DNA from: Gammaproteobacteria bacterium
GTDB taxonomy: Bacteria > Pseudomonadota > Gammaproteobacteria > Steroidobacterales > XN24
Length of the DNA: 64,000 nt
Direction of reading: 5' to 3'
Assembly (NCBI GenBank): GCA_029287575.1
Contig: JARFQW010000069.1
Location: forward strand, 21,527 to 85,526
Shown here: piece after piece, positions 8,996-16,875 of the stretch
Layout of the letters: each line of letters opens with the position of its first letter
Numbering within the stretch: the first letter of the stretch is position 1
Program-made: the position numbers and the translations under genes
The notes under the pieces: generated by a model
Seen by the model: only the letters and a program-made list of their open reading frames with translations
Told to the model about the DNA's origin: nothing
Databases searched by the model: none

Positions 8996-9795
8996 CGCCG
9001 TTCGGCGATCGCCTTTTCCGCAATCCGGTCAACCGTGGTCGGGGAAATCAGCTTGAGCCAGCGCCCCAGCCGGCCCCGAGCCGAGGTGATCAGGAGCCGC
9101 CTGCGCTGCGCCGCGGCTTCGGTGATCCGTTGGGCGCACTCCTCGGCCGTCATGATGCGGTCTTCGTTCATGGGGGTCTCTTCCAGAGGATTGCCCTTGC
9201 CGTCGACCGCACGGCGGTGGATCTCGCTGACCACGAAATCCGGTGCGATCACGGTCACGCTGACCCCTGAGCCGGCCAGTTCGATCCTCAGGGAGTCGAA
9301 GAACCCGATCATCGCATGCTTGCTCGCACAATATCCGGTGCGCGCGGGCACCCCGGTGAGGCCGGCGACGCTCGCCACGGCGACGATGCGGCCGCCGGCC
9401 CGTTTCAGCCAGGGCAGGGCGTAGCGGGTGCAGTAGACGGACCCGAAATAATTCACCGCCATGAGGTCTTCCAGGAGCCCGGGCTGTTCTATGTCCTCGA
9501 AGGCAGCCCACATCGTGCGCCCTGCGTTGGCGACAAGCATGTCGACACCGCCATAGGCGTCCACCGCGGCATCCACGAGCGCCCGGCACTGGTCCTCCTG
9601 TGTGACGTCGGTCGTCACGCCGACTGCTTCGGCGCCTAGCGCCTCACATTCGACCACCAGTTCCGCGAGGCGGGTGGCGTTGCGGGCCGCCAGCACGAGC
9701 CTCGGGCGGGACGGCGCAAGCTGTAGCGCGAGCGCCCGGCCAATGCCTTCGGATGCGCCCGTGATAATGACCACCTGTTCGGTGAACTCGCCCAT
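8992..9795 (-). CDS. Short-chain dehydrogenase/reductase (classical SDR)
   Basis: 267 residues from the ATG at 9795-9793. VIITGASEGIGRALALQLA (about residues 9-27) is the TGxxxGIG nucleotide-binding motif, VANAGRTMWAAFE (about 87-99) the NNAG-type motif, and VASVAGLTGVPARTGYCASK (about 139-158) holds catalytic Ser, Tyr and Lys. The C-terminal tail is Arg-rich and resembles SDRs annotated as DHRS7B-like or lipid-associated dehydrogenases. The substrate is unknown; the convergent neighbours being an acyl-CoA reductase and a hydrolase makes lipid metabolism possible. An in-frame upstream extension to 9927 has no conserved features and was excluded. Confidence 0.83.
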   Translation of the reverse strand: MGEFTEQVVIITGASEGIGRALALQLAPSRPRLVLAARNATRLAELVVECEALGAEAVGVTTDVTQEDQCRALVDAAVDAYGGVDMLVANAGRTMWAAFEDIEQPGLLEDLMAVNYFGSVYCTRYALPWLKRAGGRIVAVASVAGLTGVPARTGYCASKHAMIGFFDSLRIELAGSGVSVTVIAPDFVVSEIHRRAVDGKGNPLEETPMNEDRIMTAEECAQRITEAAAQRRRLLITSARGRLGRWLKLISPTTVDRIAEKAIAERR

Positions 9796-9921
9796 TGACC
9801 GTCTCCCGAAGCTCCGTACCGGCGGCGAGCGTAGCACGCCCGGCGGCTCCCGGAGTTGCGCGAGCCACGCGCGGCAGGCTATGTTCCCGCCCGCCCCGGA
9901 AACGCAACGAGCCCCCAGGTT

Positions 9922-10587
9922 ATGCAACGAACTCCCGAGCCCGAGTTGATGGATGAGCCCGAGCAGGCACGGGCCTATGCCGAGGCGGATTTCGACGAGC
10001 CCAACGAGCAGTTTGTCGAGCAGGCAATCGAATGGCTGGGCGATCTTCCCGATACGGCCGCGGTGCTCGATCTCGGATGTGGCCCGGGGGACATTACCCT
10101 GCGTCTGGCTCGCGCTCTGCCGTCAGCTCGGGTCCACGGGCTCGACGGGTCCCCGGCGATGCTGGCCATCGCGAGGAACCGCCTGGCGTCCGAGACCGAC
10201 GGTCGTGTCGCCTTCATCCAGGGCCTGGTGCCGGGAGCCGAGCTGCCCCTGCAGAGCTACGACGCCATCGTCAGCAACAGTCTGTTGCATCATCTGCACC
10301 GTCCCGCCTGCTTCTGGGAAATGATTGCCGACACGGGGGCGCCCGGCGCGCCGGTGGTGGTCATGGACCTGTTCAGGCCCGCCGATGCAGAAACGGCCCG
10401 GGAACTGGTGGCCACCTATGCCGCCGACGAGCCCGAAGTGCTACGCAAGGACTTTCATGCCAGCCTGCTCGCCGCCTTCGAGCCGGCCGAGGTCCTGGAC
10501 CAGCTCGCTGCCTGTCGCCTGGAGGGGTTCGCGGTGGATGCGGTCAGCGATCGCCATATGCTGATTCGCGGGCACCTGCCCCGGTAG
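9922..10587 (+). CDS. Class I SAM-dependent methyltransferase
   Basis: 221 residues from ATG 9922 (MQRTPEPELM). VLDLGCGPGDITLRLA (about residues 48-63) is the SAM-binding motif I, VHGLDGSPAMLAIAR the acidic post-I motif and YDAIVSNSLLHHL the motif II/III region, so the Rossmann methyltransferase fold is clear. HHLHRPACFWEMI and the later DLFRPADAETARELV match small-molecule class I methyltransferases of the UbiE/BioC-like superfamily, but I cannot name the substrate. Its last 44 nt overlap the 3' end of the convergent otsA gene (10544-10587). The upstream region 9796-9921 is shared with the divergent SDR gene and probably holds both promoters. Confidence 0.82.
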   Translation: MQRTPEPELMDEPEQARAYAEADFDEPNEQFVEQAIEWLGDLPDTAAVLDLGCGPGDITLRLARALPSARVHGLDGSPAMLAIARNRLASETDGRVAFIQGLVPGAELPLQSYDAIVSNSLLHHLHRPACFWEMIADTGAPGAPVVVMDLFRPADAETARELVATYAADEPEVLRKDFHASLLAAFEPAEVLDQLAACRLEGFAVDAVSDRHMLIRGHLPR

Positions 10588-11983
10588 CCTGCCGGCTGTT
10601 CTCCAGTGCTTCGACAAAGCGCTGCCGCCAGACATTGATATCGTTCTTGCGCAGCACCGCCAGCATGTCCGTATGCCGCTCCACGCGTTCTTCTCTTGCC
10701 ATGCTGGCGGCGGTCTGCAGGCCCTCGGCGACACCCCTGCCGTCGTAAGGATTGACCATCACGGCGCTGGTCAGCTCCCGCGCCGCGCCGGCCAGCTGGG
10801 ACAGTACCAGTACGCCGGGGTCGGCCGGGTCCTGCGCCGCCACGTATTCCTTGGCCACGAGGTTCATGCCGTCGCGCAGCGGCGTGACAAAACCGATGCG
10901 GGCCAGGCGCAGGAAACCCATCAGCGTGGGTCGGGCGAAGCCGCGGTTGAGATAACGGATCGGGACCCACTCCGGCTCCGCGAACCTGCCGTTGATGTTG
11001 CCGGTGAGCTGCTCGAGTTCTTCGCGGATGTCCTGGTAGGCCCGCACACCCGCCCGTGTCGGCGGCGCAATCTGCATGTAGACCAGCTGGCCACGGGACG
11101 AAGGATAGTCCGACAACAGCTGATCGAAGGCGCGAAACCGGTCCGGCAGCCCCTTGCTGTAGTCCAGCCGGTCCACGCCCATAATCAGCGGGCGCCCCAT
11201 GAGCGCCCGCTCGAGCCGCTGCACCGAGGCGAGCCTGGCTGACTCCTGGGCTTGTTGAGCGCACTCGTCCACATCGATGCCGATGGGGAATACGTCCACC
11301 GTCAGCCGTCGCTGGATCGCCTCGATACGGCCGCTGTCATTGCCCCGGCGGTCGCCTCCGAGGCCCGCGAATCGCAGGCACTCCAGGAAGTCCTCCCGGT
11401 CCTGCTCGGTCTGGAAGCCGATCACGTCATACATGCACAGCGACTGCAGAATCTGCCGCCAGGGCGGTAGCGCCTGCAGCACGGCAATGCCCGGGAACGG
11501 GACGTGCAGGAAGAACCCGATGGGATTCGTCACACCGGCCCTGCGGAGTTCCTCGGCAAGCGGGAAGAGATGGTAGTCGTGGACCCAGATCAGGTCGTCG
11601 GGTTCAAGCAGCGGCAGCAGCTTGCGTGCAAAGGTCGTGTTGACCCGGCGCCAGGCCTCGTACTGGGAGCGGTCGTAGCTGAAGAATCCCAGCAGATAGT
11701 GGGCCAGCGGCCACAGGGAACCGTTGGAGAAGCCGTTGTAATAGGCGTCGAAGTCGGTTTCGTTCAGTTCGATTGTGGCGAACGTGATTTTGCCCCGCCG
11801 TTTCAGCTCGGCGTCTTTGGCTTCTCCGGTGCAGGTGGTTCCGCCCCAGCCAAACCAGATACCGCCCTGCTGCTTCAGGGCGCCCATGACGCCGACGGTG
11901 AGTCCGCCGGCCGATTTCCCGGCCTTGGGCTCCGCTACTCGATTGGATACGACAACGATTCGGCTCAAAACGCTTTTTCCCAT
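10544..11983 (-). CDS. otsA: Alpha,alpha-trehalose-6-phosphate synthase (GT20)
   Basis: 479 residues, close to the 474 of E. coli Ots[11 protein letters not shown] (residues 8-17), [20 protein letters not shown] (26-45), [14 protein letters not shown] (134-147) and [15 protein letters not shown] (269-283) are diagnostic GT20 motifs for glucose-6-phosphate and UDP-glucose binding. The enzyme condenses UDP-glucose with glucose-6-phosphate to trehalose-6-phosphate, the osmoprotectant precursor. The ATG at 11983 lies 19 nt inside the end of the GH15 gene, so the two are translationally coupled. The 3' end overlaps the convergent methyltransferase gene by 44 nt. The expected phosphatase partner, OtsB, is not intact here (see 13769-13882). 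Confidence 0.95.
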   Translation of the reverse strand: MGKSVLSRIVVVSNRVAEPKAGKSAGGLTVGVMGALKQQGGIWFGWGGTTCTGEAKDAELKRRGKITFATIELNETDFDAYYNGFSNGSLWPLAHYLLGFFSYDRSQYEAWRRVNTTFARKLLPLLEPDDLIWVHDYHLFPLAEELRRAGVTNPIGFFLHVPFPGIAVLQALPPWRQILQSLCMYDVIGFQTEQDREDFLECLRFAGLGGDRRGNDSGRIEAIQRRLTVDVFPIGIDVDECAQQAQESARLASVQRLERALMGRPLIMGVDRLDYSKGLPDRFRAFDQLLSDYPSSRGQLVYMQIAPPTRAGVRAYQDIREELEQLTGNINGRFAEPEWVPIRYLNRGFARPTLMGFLRLARIGFVTPLRDGMNLVAKEYVAAQDPADPGVLVLSQLAGAARELTSAVMVNPYDGRGVAEGLQTAASMAREERVERHTDMLAVLRKNDINVWRQRFVEALENSRQATGAGARESAYGDR

Positions 11984-13785
11984 GGTTCGCTGAGACGGAT
12001 GGCGGCGAGGATGATGCCGACGAGGCTGTAGGTCTGAGGGTAGTTGCCCCACAGTTCACCGGTATCGGGATTCAGATCCTCGGACAGCAGTCCCAGCCGT
12101 GTTCTGCACGACAGGATGTTTTCGAACAGCGCCCGCGCCTCGTCACGGCGGCCGACGCTTGCGAGCGCATTGATGTACCAGAATGTACAGATATTGAAGG
12201 CGTTCTCGGGTGCGCCGAAATCGTCCTCCGCACGATAGCGGAACAGGTGATCGCCGCGCCGCAGGTTGGTCTCGATTACTGTGAGCGTGCTCTGATAGCG
12301 TGGATCGTCCGCCGCCAGGAACCCCAGCTCCTGCATCAACAGCATGCTCGCATCCAGCTCCGGGCGGCCGAACGCTTCGGTGAAGCACTGCTGTTCGGCA
12401 TTCCAGGCCTCGCGGTTGATGACTGCCCGGATACGCTCCGCCTGCTCGTGCCAGTAGCGGGCCCGATCGCTGACTCCCATTCGGTTGGCGATACGCTCCA
12501 GTCGGTCACAGGCGGCCCAGCACATCAGGGAGGAGAACGTGTGTATGCGCCGCCTTCCCCGGTATTCCCAGAGGCCGGCATCGGGCTGATCGTGCCGTTC
12601 CACGGCGCGTTCCCCGACGGCCTCCAGGAGCCGGAACAGTTCCAGGTCCCCGCGCCGGGCGAGGCGTGAATCGAAGAACACGTGGGCTGCCGACAGGACC
12701 ACGGATCCGTAGACGTCGTTTTGCACCTGTTCCCAGGCCTGATTGCCTACCCGAACCGGGCCGTCGCCCCGGTAGCCGGACAGGGAATCGATCACCCGCT
12801 CGGTGAGTTGCTGTTCGCCGGTGATCCCGTACACCGGCTGCAGGACGCCGCCGTCGCTGGCCACGGATACGTTCACGATGTAGCGCAGGTATGCCTCCAT
12901 GGTCCGGGTTGCGCCGAGGCGGTTCAACGCATTGACCGTGAAGTAGCTGTCTCTGAGCCAGCAGAACCGGTAGTCCCAGCAGCGGCCGCTGCCCGGTGCC
13001 TCGGGAATCGATGTGGTCATCGCCGCGATCACGGCGCCGGTATCCTCGAAGGTGCAGAGCTTCAGCGTGATCGCGGCGCGGATGACGGCTTCCTGCCATT
13101 GGAAGGGCACGGCCAGCCCCCGGACCCAGCGCAGCCAGTAGTCCCGGGTCATCTCGTAAAAGCGCCGCGCGGTCGTCACCACGCTGTCGCGGAGACTTTC
13201 GTCTGGTCCGAGGAGCAGAGTGACCGGCCGGTCGAGCACGAACGGCGTTTCTTCCATCACGTGGCTGAGGGCAAGATCGGTGGTCAGGCGCAGCGTCAGG
13301 TCCGGCATGATGTAACGGATGTGGTTGCTGCCGAACGAGGTCTCGGGTACCTGCTCGCCATATTGCGCGGCCGGCCTCAGGCGCGCCACGACTCGCGGGC
13401 TCCCGGCGAGAGGCTCCACGTAACGGACAATCGTGACCGGATGAAAGACCCGGTCATACTGTTCGAAGCGAGGGCAGAAATCGGTGACCTTTACGCGCCC
13501 GCCATGCCGGTCCTCGAGTATCGTTTCCAGGATGGGAGTGTTCGGGACGTAGTGCTGTTCCGATCGGACCTGATCGAGCAGCTCGATCTCGTAGGTACCG
13601 CGCTCGGACTCCGAGGCGTCGCCGGCGAGCAGCGTGCAGAACACGGGGTCGGAGTCGAATCTCGGCAGACAGGACCAGACGATCCTGCCGCGGTCGTCAA
13701 TCAGTGCGCTGATCTGGCAATTGCCGATCACTCCCAGTTCGAGACTGGCGGCCCGGGCCGGGTCCTGACTAGCGGTCGCTACCAT
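11965..13785 (-). CDS. Glycoside hydrolase family 15 protein (glucoamylase/trehalase type)
   Basis: 606 residues from an ATG at 13785 with GGGAGG just upstream. The N-terminal domain begins ELGVIGNCQISALIDDRGRI, typical of bacterial GH15 proteins. The (alpha/alpha)6 catalytic barrel shows CWDYRFCWLRDSYFTVNAL near residue 270, DAGLWEYRGRRR near 403 (catalytic acid Glu) and LLSEDLNPDTGELWGNYPQ near 568 (catalytic base region). Family members hydrolyse alpha-glucosidic bonds; actinobacterial homologues are trehalases, others glucoamylases. Its place between an otsB-like remnant and otsA is a common arrangement in proteobacterial trehalose clusters and favours a role in trehalose turnover, but specificity cannot be settled from sequence. 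No signal peptide is evident, so it is likely cytoplasmic. Confidence 0.88.
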   Translation of the reverse strand: MVATASQDPARAASLELGVIGNCQISALIDDRGRIVWSCLPRFDSDPVFCTLLAGDASESERGTYEIELLDQVRSEQHYVPNTPILETILEDRHGGRVKVTDFCPRFEQYDRVFHPVTIVRYVEPLAGSPRVVARLRPAAQYGEQVPETSFGSNHIRYIMPDLTLRLTTDLALSHVMEETPFVLDRPVTLLLGPDESLRDSVVTTARRFYEMTRDYWLRWVRGLAVPFQWQEAVIRAAITLKLCTFEDTGAVIAAMTTSIPEAPGSGRCWDYRFCWLRDSYFTVNALNRLGATRTMEAYLRYIVNVSVASDGGVLQPVYGITGEQQLTERVIDSLSGYRGDGPVRVGNQAWEQVQNDVYGSVVLSAAHVFFDSRLARRGDLELFRLLEAVGERAVERHDQPDAGLWEYRGRRRIHTFSSLMCWAACDRLERIANRMGVSDRARYWHEQAERIRAVINREAWNAEQQCFTEAFGRPELDASMLLMQELGFLAADDPRYQSTLTVIETNLRRGDHLFRYRAEDDFGAPENAFNICTFWYINALASVGRRDEARALFENILSCRTRLGLLSEDLNPDTGELWGNYPQTYSLVGIILAAIRLSEPWEKAF

Positions 13786-13882
13786 GCTCTGCCTCCCAAA
13801 CGGCATCCAGCCGCTGGCCGTCGACGTCGAGAAAAAAGGCCGTCTTCCGGGTAACCGGAGGCGGCGTGTTCGAGGATGACAT
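13769..13882 (-). pseudogene. Probable remnant of otsB (trehalose-6-phosphate phosphatase) with internal deletion
   Basis: A 37-codon frame from ATG 13882 to TAG 13769 reads MSSSNTPPPVTRKTAFFLDV and then DGQRLDAVWEAEHGSDR. The segment TAFFLDVDG is what one expects at the N-terminus of OtsB: the HAD motif I DxDG carrying the nucleophile Asp, about 18 residues in. Instead of continuing for some 230 residues, the frame runs directly into 15 residues and a stop that overlaps the GH15 start by 17 nt, the coupling expected for an intact otsB-GH15 junction. The simplest reading is an in-frame internal deletion that removed the phosphatase body but kept both ends and the GH15 ribosome site. Alternatives are a misassembly or a leader peptide with chance similarity. 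Confidence 0.6.
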
Positions 13883-13975
13883 GCCCCCACCTTAGAGCCT
13901 GCGACCGCGGTGCGCCAGACGGCACCGGCCTGCATGGCCTCTGGTACCATGGCGTCCCCCGGGATCCTGCACATT

Positions 13976-16459
13976 ATGAAAATCTGGCACAGCCTATACC
14001 GGGCCTTCATGGCCGTGTTCCGGCGCATCCTGTTTGTCTGGGTCCGCACGGAAACCCTCGAGCCGCAGCTTGACCGGCTCAAGGGCCTCGGCGGGGGCAA
14101 GCCGGTCTGCTACGTGCTGGAGGTGCCTTCGGTCACCGACATGGCCGTCCTGGAGCGGGAGATTTCCGAAGCCGGACTCCGGCGCCCCCTCGAAGGTCTG
14201 GGTACGCCGCTGGACGAATGGCGCGCGGTGATATTTCTGCGCCACCAGCGCTACGGCAGAAAGCCCCACCACAGCGAGCGCCTCAGCCGGCTGGTCGAGG
14301 CGGTCCGCGACGGGGTCGTCGATGACGTTACCCTCGTTCCGGTGTCGATTTTCTGGGGCCGTTCCCCGGAGAAGGAGCAGTCGGCGTTCAAGCTGATGTT
14401 CTCCGAGGGATGGGGGCTCGTCGGCCGGATCCGCCGCCTGTTCCAGGTCATTCTCTACGGCCGCCAGACCCTCGTGCTGTTCAGCGAGCCGGTCTCGATG
14501 CGCGTGCTGACCGAGCAGGGTGACGACGCTGAGCGGATCACCCGCAAACTGGCCCGGGTGCTCAGGGTGCATTTTCGGCGTCTGCGCATGGCCACGATCG
14601 GTCCCGACCTCTCCCACCGTCGAATGATCGTCAGCGAGGTCGTCGAATCCGCATCCGTCCGCAGGGCGATCAGGCGGGAATCTGAATCCGCCGGTATCTC
14701 CCTGGCCAAGGCCGAGGAACGGGCGCGAGTCTACGCCATGGAGATTGCGGCCAATTTTTCCTATCCGGCCATCCGCTTTCTCGAACGGGTCCTGACCCGC
14801 CTCTGGGACCAGCTGTATGACGGCGTCGAGGTGAACTACATCGACGGACTCAAGGAGGTCGCGGAGGGCAACGAGATCATCTACGTGCCCTGCCATCGCA
14901 GCCATATAGACTACCTTCTTCTGTCGTTCGTGATCTTCAAGAACGGCATGGTCTGCCCGCATATTGCCGCGGGACTGAATCTCAACATGCCGGTCGTCGG
15001 GCCCGTTCTTCGTCGCGGCGGGGCGTTTTTCATGCGCCGCAGTTTCCGGGACAAGCCGCTGTATGCGGCCGTGTTCAGCAAGTACGTGGCCCTGAACCTG
15101 GCCCGCGGCGTGCCGATCGAGTATTTCATCGAAGGCGGGCGCAGCCGTACCGGGCGGCTGCTGCAGCCCAAGCCCGGCATGCTGTCCATGACGGTGACCG
15201 GCTACCTGGCCCAGCCGACCCGGCCGGTCGTGTTCGTGCCTGTGTATTTCGGGTACGAGCGGCTGATCGAAGGGCGGACCTACGTATCGGAGCTGGAAGG
15301 CCGGCCCAAGTCCAAGGAAAGTCTCGGCGGGCTGGCGCGTGCCCTGAAGGAGCTCAAGCGGGAGTTCGGAAAGGTGCACGTGAACTTCGGCGAGCCGATC
15401 CCGCTGGATCCGGTGCTCGACGCCCATCGGCCCGGGTGGCGGGATGAGCTGATCGAGCCCGAGGTCAGGCCGAAGTGGGTCGGGCCGCTCGTGGACGATC
15501 TCGGCATACAGATCCTCACGCACATCAATGCAGCCGCTGACGTGAACCCGGTCAACCTGCTGGCCACCGTGCTGTTGTCCACGTCCCGCGCCGCGCTCGT
15601 GGAGGGTCCCCTGATCCGGCTGCTGGACCTGTATTCCCGCATTCTGGCCGAGGCGCCGTATGGGGACCGGGTGACCGTTACGCCCCTCAGCGGCGCGGAG
15701 ATCGTTCGCTACGGCGAGCGCCTCGGCATGCTCGAGCGCAAGCCCCACAAGCTGGGCGACATCATCGCACTGAAGCCGGAGGAGAACGTGATCTCCGGCT
15801 ACTACCGCAATAACGTGCTGCATCTTCTCGTGCTGCCGTCCCTGGTGGCGTGTTGCTTCCTGGACCGTGCCAGCCTGTCGGTGGAGCACGTGCGGCGGCT
15901 GGTCGCGATGGTCTATCCGTTTATCCGCACGGAGCTGTATCTGTCCTGGTCGGAGGATGAGCTGGAGGGCCAGGTGCTCGACGGGGTCATCGACGTCCTG
16001 GTGCGCTGCGGGCTGTTGAAGCGGCGCAACCCCGGCGGCCGGGCCGGACTGCACCGGCCCGAGGAAACCGAGCCCGCCGCTGTGCAGCTGTCACTCCTGG
16101 CCCGAGCAGGTCTTCCGACCCTGGAGCGTTATTACATGACCGTCGCGCTGCTGATGCAGCACGGGTCGGGCGAACTGAGCCAGACCGAGCTCGAGCAGCT
16201 GTGCCTGCTGATGGCGCAGCGCATGAGTCAGCTCCACCAGTTCAGCGCGCCGGAGTTTTTCGACAAGAACCTGTTCCGGGCATTCATTGCCCGTCTCCGC
16301 GAGCGGGACGTGATCCAGAAAAACGAGGACGGAAAACTGGTCTTCGGGGAAGCGCTGGAACGGGCGGACCGGGACGCGCGGCTGATCCTCAACGAGCGGC
16401 TTCGGCATGACATTTTGCGGGTCATCAACCTCCATCAGGAGCCCCTCGTAACCGCCTAA
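13976..16459 (+). CDS. plsB: Glycerol-3-phosphate 1-O-acyltransferase
   Basis: 827 residues from the ATG at 13976 (MKIWHSLYRAF), near the 807 of E. coli PlsB. The acyltransferase block I HRSHID lies at about residues 307-312 (H and D of HxxxxD), block III EGGRSRTGRLLQPKPGML is near 383 and block IV VFVPVYFGYERLIEGRTYV near 420. It catalyses transfer of an acyl chain from acyl-ACP or acyl-CoA to sn-1 of glycerol-3-phosphate at the inner membrane, the first committed step of phospholipid synthesis. It is divergent from the trehalose cluster. In-frame ATGs upstream (13910, 13949) would add residues without resemblance to the family and were not chosen. Confidence 0.95.
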   Translation: MKIWHSLYRAFMAVFRRILFVWVRTETLEPQLDRLKGLGGGKPVCYVLEVPSVTDMAVLEREISEAGLRRPLEGLGTPLDEWRAVIFLRHQRYGRKPHHSERLSRLVEAVRDGVVDDVTLVPVSIFWGRSPEKEQSAFKLMFSEGWGLVGRIRRLFQVILYGRQTLVLFSEPVSMRVLTEQGDDAERITRKLARVLRVHFRRLRMATIGPDLSHRRMIVSEVVESASVRRAIRRESESAGISLAKAEERARVYAMEIAANFSYPAIRFLERVLTRLWDQLYDGVEVNYIDGLKEVAEGNEIIYVPCHRSHIDYLLLSFVIFKNGMVCPHIAAGLNLNMPVVGPVLRRGGAFFMRRSFRDKPLYAAVFSKYVALNLARGVPIEYFIEGGRSRTGRLLQPKPGMLSMTVTGYLAQPTRPVVFVPVYFGYERLIEGRTYVSELEGRPKSKESLGGLARALKELKREFGKVHVNFGEPIPLDPVLDAHRPGWRDELIEPEVRPKWVGPLVDDLGIQILTHINAAADVNPVNLLATVLLSTSRAALVEGPLIRLLDLYSRILAEAPYGDRVTVTPLSGAEIVRYGERLGMLERKPHKLGDIIALKPEENVISGYYRNNVLHLLVLPSLVACCFLDRASLSVEHVRRLVAMVYPFIRTELYLSWSEDELEGQVLDGVIDVLVRCGLLKRRNPGGRAGLHRPEETEPAAVQLSLLARAGLPTLERYYMTVALLMQHGSGELSQTELEQLCLLMAQRMSQLHQFSAPEFFDKNLFRAFIARLRERDVIQKNEDGKLVFGEALERADRDARLILNERLRHDILRVINLHQEPLVTA

Positions 16460-16875
16460 TCTTGCTGCAATGCAACGCGCAGCTGAGAGCCAATGGGGCC
16501 TATCGAATCCGTCTGTGGTCGACTTTGACATTTCATCGTCGCAGGGAGAACGGCGGTTGCCCGCCGCGTCCTTCGACGGGCGCCGCACGGCCTCAAAGCG
16601 CTTTATTCACCGGCCCTTGCAACGCCGCGCGGCGGGCTGTTGCGTGCCACAGACGCGATCTTTTGCGCGTCATTCCCCCGCTGGCCCCTTCCGGCAAGTG
16701 ATTCGGCGAGATCTGGGAAACGGCCTTAAACCCTTGATGTTGTTTTCCGGATACGGATTCGGTACTAATTCGCAGCAGACGCAGTGGCCCACGGACGCAG
16801 CATGTGGCGGCCGGGATATAACGAGTAGTGGTGTGCACGCACCCGAATAACGAGACCTATAAGCTGGGGAGTCAG
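16460..16875. other. 416-nt intergenic region between plsB and the DUF1302 gene
   Basis: No convincing gene is seen on either strand; short frames here lack ribosome sites and family resemblance. The base composition is more A+T-rich than the flanks around 16725-16830. Possible but unproven promoter pieces for the downstream cassette are a TTGACA at about 16524-16530 without a matching -10, and TATAAC at about 16816-16821 followed 50 nt later by the DUF1302 ribosome site. I see no intrinsic terminator for plsB with a T-run. Confidence 0.5.

Noticed and set aside
13994..16054. 686-codon open frame on the minus strand
   Set aside because: Antisense to plsB; no recognisable domain and a composition typical of reversed GC-rich coding DNA.
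16524..16530. TTGACA as the promoter of the DUF1302 cassette
   Set aside because: No acceptable -10 lies 16-18 nt downstream, and it is about 350 nt from the gene.
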